From contig CALLPU010000487.1 in NCBI GenBank assembly GCA_938016235.1, forward strand, positions 1 to 6,444: 6,444 nt of DNA, in the 5' to 3' direction. Of the stretch, positions 5,591 through 6,444 are shown piece by piece. The DNA comes from an uncultured Granulosicoccus sp. (GTDB taxonomy: Bacteria > Pseudomonadota > Gammaproteobacteria > Granulosicoccales > Granulosicoccaceae). The notes below the pieces were generated by a model. The model was not told where the DNA came from. It made no database searches and was given only the letters and a program-made list of their open reading frames with translations. Position 1 is the first letter of the stretch. Every line of letters starts with the position of its first letter. A program made the position numbers and the translations under genes.

Positions 5591-6444
5591 GGGATGATCA
5601 TTTTCCTGTTGTGCCATGTCCAAAAATGCTCGTACGGCGCTGGCGCGAAGCCTGCTGGGTGGGCTGACCGCATACACACCACCCGTTCGTAACGTCCACC
5701 CTGGTAACAGTTTAACGAGCGTGCCGCTGGACAATTCAGCCGCGGCCAGAAAATCCGGAATGATGGCGAAACAATTTCCCGAGATCACGGCACTGCGGAT
5801 AGCGAGCGTCACGTTGGTTGAGATGGACAGTTGTGGGTCGACTGTTCTTGCCTGCTTGCCGCGTTTGAACTGATGTCTGGTGTGCCCGCCAATAGCCTTG
5901 TTAGCGATGTAGGGTAAGGCGACCAAGTCTTCTGGTTTTCTTACCTTGTACTGGTCTCGTGTGGTGGGAGAACAAACCGCAATTTCATTAAAGCTCTGCA
6001 ATTTGCGAGCGATGTTGCTTGAATCCTTGAGCCAGCCAATTCTGAATGCGATGTCGTAGCGTTGTTCCACAATGTCTACCTGATCGTCAGTCAGGATCAG
6101 TTCAATTTCAACACGGGGGTGGCTTGCGCAGAACCGTGCAATCATCGGTGCAACGTGCGACACACCGTAATCCACTGGCGCGGTAATGCGGATCTTGCCG
6201 GTGGGTACCTGACCGCGCTCAAGAACCGCGTCAAAGGCTTCATCGGCCTGATCAAGAACCGATTTGCTCTTGTCGAAGAATACCAAGCCAGCATCAGTGG
6301 GCTGCAGGTGGCGTGTGTTTCGTTGCAGTAAAGCAACTCCAACGTCATGTTCCAACAGCTGCAACTGCTTGCTGACCACCGCTTTACTCAGCGCGAGTCG
6401 CTGAGCAGCAGCTGTGATGGTGCCCTCCTCAACCGTGGCAACAA
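5564..6444 (-). CDS. LysR-family transcriptional regulator, CrgA-like (5' end cut by window)
   Basis: The frame stays open to the right edge: codons from 6442 read VATVEEGTITAAAQRLALSK, the usual LysR helix-turn-helix, so the GTG at 6379 is only an internal codon and the start lies outside. Counting from the first visible codon, the helix-turn-helix covers 1-31 and is followed by VGVALLQRNTRHLQPTDAG, the standard dimer-linker entry. The ligand-binding domain starts near 82 (GKIRITAPVDYG). Further on it has the features of the CrgA-like branch: TDDQVDIVEQRYDIAFRIG and a following LKDSSNIARKL. The 292 visible residues plus a dozen missing ones give about 305, normal for the family. Members of this branch often control nearby redox or detoxification genes, but here the natural divergent partner would lie to the right of the window. 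The 3' end overlaps the membrane-protein gene by 27 bp; that gene is convergent, not an obvious target. Confidence 0.94.
   Translation of the reverse strand, partial: VATVEEGTITAAAQRLALSKAVVSKQLQLLEHDVGVALLQRNTRHLQPTDAGLVFFDKSKSVLDQADEAFDAVLERGQVPTGKIRITAPVDYGVSHVAPMIARFCASHPRVEIELILTDDQVDIVEQRYDIAFRIGWLKDSSNIARKLQSFNEIAVCSPTTRDQYKVRKPEDLVALPYIANKAIGGHTRHQFKRGKQARTVDPQLSISTNVTLAIRSAVISGNCFAIIPDFLAAAELSSGTLVKLLPGWTLRTGGVYAVSPPSRLRASAVRAFLDMAQQENDHPLGTDQVTD

Noticed and set aside
5616..5873. 85-codon open frame on the plus strand inside the LysR gene
   Set aside because: It is a shadow of the clearly recognisable LysR effector domain and has no family features of its own.
6377..6379. GTG at 6379 as the true start of the LysR gene
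   Set aside because: Starting there would remove most of the helix-turn-helix, which is clearly encoded in the same frame up to the window edge.

Overview
The window looks like a piece of chromosome from a Gram-negative proteobacterium, most likely a gammaproteobacterium with a transporter-rich, marine-type lifestyle. This is inferred from the gene families (TRAP permease, TAXI receptor, FCD-type GntR and LysR regulators), the compact layout and the moderate GC content. No rRNA, tRNA, CRISPR array, insertion sequence or phage gene is visible, so the taxon cannot be fixed from the sequence.

Layout. Five protein genes fill almost the whole window. Bases 2-1585 (+) hold the large permease of a TRAP transporter of the FcbT3-like (mannitol/chloroaromatic) group, cut by the left edge. 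Facing it is an FCD-type GntR regulator (1563-2318, -), whose 3' end overlaps the permease gene by 23 bp. A 157-bp divergent spacer follows. It carries a near-perfect FadR-type palindrome, TGGT-ACG-ACCA, just upstream of the regulator start. Next on the + strand come a membrane-anchored TAXI-family solute-binding protein (2476-3795) and, after a 130-bp spacer with two inverted repeats, an unrecognised multi-pass membrane protein (3926-5590). The soluble C-terminal domain of this last protein resembles TIR / nucleoside-deoxyribosyltransferase-like domains. A LysR regulator (5564-6444, -) closes the window. It faces the membrane protein, overlaps it by 27 bp and is cut by the right edge.

How the parts may work together. 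The permease and GntR regulator are probably the end of a carboxylate or sugar-acid uptake locus whose small permease, binding protein and catabolic genes lie to the left; the GntR protein probably represses its own gene and that operon. The TAXI protein and the membrane protein form a second unit with no TRAP permease beside the receptor in view. A periplasmic ligand-binding domain with a cytoplasmic tail next to a membrane protein with a putative nucleotide-processing domain suggests a sensing/signalling pair rather than ordinary uptake. That is a hypothesis, and it is the most interesting part of the window. The LysR gene seems to be a separate unit whose targets lie outside.
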